This document shows positions 14,170 to 14,687 of a stretch of 14,687 bases of DNA, piece by piece (positions within the stretch are counted from its first letter, which is position 1; the number at the start of each line of letters is the position of its first letter). The stretch spans positions 1 through 14,687 of the forward strand of contig JAZDMK010000147.1 of NCBI GenBank assembly GCA_043800975.1, in the 5' to 3' direction. The stretch is from JAZDMK01 sp043800975 (GTDB lineage Bacteria > Bacteroidota > Bacteroidia > Bacteroidales > JAHJDW01). The notes below the pieces were generated by a model that made no database searches, was not told the DNA's origin, and saw nothing but the letters and a program-made list of their open reading frames with translations. The position numbers and the translations under genes were made by a program.

Positions 14170-14687
14170 ATGCAATCTTTCCGCCTGATAATCATTTTTT
14201 TATTTCTGGTTCTGCCATGGTATCTTTCTGCGCAATCATATACAAATACTGCTAAAGATGCTTCCGTACTCATCGAATATTTTAACAAATATCATTTCAG
14301 TCCACGTCCTATTGATGATGCTTTCTGTCAGGATTTTTATGATGATTTTATTCATACCCTTGATCCCAAAGCCACAATTTTTCTATCGGGCGACATAGAA
14401 ATTTTTAGGGCTTATTTAAAAAAGCCCGATGATCTTTTATTAAGAACATCCCCCTTATTTCTCGAAACTGTTGCTACTGTTTTCAATAAACGTCTTACAG
14501 AAGCTGACAGTCTGATTGGAACTCTTTCGAAGCTGCCATTTGATTTCTTGGTCCGAGATACAATGTATGTGGCCGATTCTAAAAATCTGAAGTACAAAAA
14601 GGATGCGGTGGGTATGAAAAAGTTGTGGACCAGCCGCCTGAAATACATTTGCCTTTCGCTGGTGATGGAAAAAATTTCTAAAGAAGA
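14170..14687 (+). CDS. prc: N-terminal part of a Tsp/Prc-type C-terminal processing protease (S41), cut by right edge
   Basis: 172 complete codons are visible and the frame is still open at the edge; family members are about 550-720 residues. Signal peptide about 1-21 (MQSFRLIIIFLFLVLPWYLS, then AQ). The mature start matches the Tsp N-terminal helical domain: VLIEYFNKYHFSPRPIDDAF (33-52), DFYDDFIHTLDPKATIFLSG (55-74), then a charged helical segment. In that family a PDZ domain and a Ser/Lys-dyad S41 protease domain follow, which are outside this window, so activity cannot be judged. The enzyme would degrade or trim periplasmic proteins from their C-termini. It has its own promoter and is not part of the preceding trio. 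The first ATG after the promoter gives the signal peptide directly. Confidence 0.78.
   Translation, partial: MQSFRLIIIFLFLVLPWYLSAQSYTNTAKDASVLIEYFNKYHFSPRPIDDAFCQDFYDDFIHTLDPKATIFLSGDIEIFRAYLKKPDDLLLRTSPLFLETVATVFNKRLTEADSLIGTLSKLPFDFLVRDTMYVADSKNLKYKKDAVGMKKLWTSRLKYICLSLVMEKISKE

Noticed and set aside
1..14687. Defence system, phage or other mobile island.
   Set aside because: No transposase, integrase, nuclease, methylase or toxin-antitoxin family is seen, and gene content and promoter style look uniform across the window.

Overview
The window looks like an ordinary stretch of a Bacteroidota chromosome, probably from the Chitinophagia/Sphingobacteriia/Cytophagia side. Four things point there. 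Upstream of several genes sits the Bacteroidota -7 box TAnnTTTG, twice with a well-spaced -33 TTG/TTTG. No start codon has a recognisable AGGAGG ribosome site. Many products carry signal peptides ending in an AQ-like cleavage region. The families present (Porin_10-like barrel, MuiA/DUF4139 protein, secreted thioredoxin_7-type protein, membrane-anchored M23 peptidase next to alaS) are typical of that phylum. By eye the DNA is moderately AT-rich, with no obvious compositional island, and I see no tRNA, rRNA, IS, phage or CRISPR.

Layout from left to right. (1) alaS on the minus strand runs off the left edge. Divergent from it is a cell-envelope pair on the plus strand: an anchored M23 peptidase and a secreted CapA/PGA_cap-type protein. 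The pair ends in a hairpin terminator that lies inside the 3' end of a convergent NlpC/P60 peptidase gene. (2) A stand-alone family 2 glycosyltransferase gene with its own promoter. (3) A 304-base non-coding gap with two short 7-base-period arrays and a promoter. (4) A likely three-gene envelope operon: putative porin, secreted protein of unknown function, MuiA/DUF4139-family protein. (5) A 99-base gap made almost entirely of repeats (a dispersed-type inverted repeat and a third 7-base-period array). (6) A tightly coupled trio: the ribosome-associated ATPase ettA, a secreted protein with two thioredoxin domains, and a WbuC-family cupin, joined by 1-base and 4-base overlaps. (7) The start of a Tsp/Prc-type C-terminal processing protease, cut by the right edge.

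Most of the region serves the envelope: peptidoglycan cleavage (M23, NlpC/P60), surface glycan work (glycosyltransferase, CapA-like), outer-membrane transport (porin) and periplasmic quality control (thioredoxin-like, Prc). It also holds two translation genes, alaS and ettA. I found no convincing undescribed defence or mobile system. The most interesting signals are non-coding: three independent arrays with a strict 7-base period, a 27-base intergenic inverted repeat of a type I recall as dispersed in many genomes, and promoters placed so close to start codons that the messages should be nearly leaderless.
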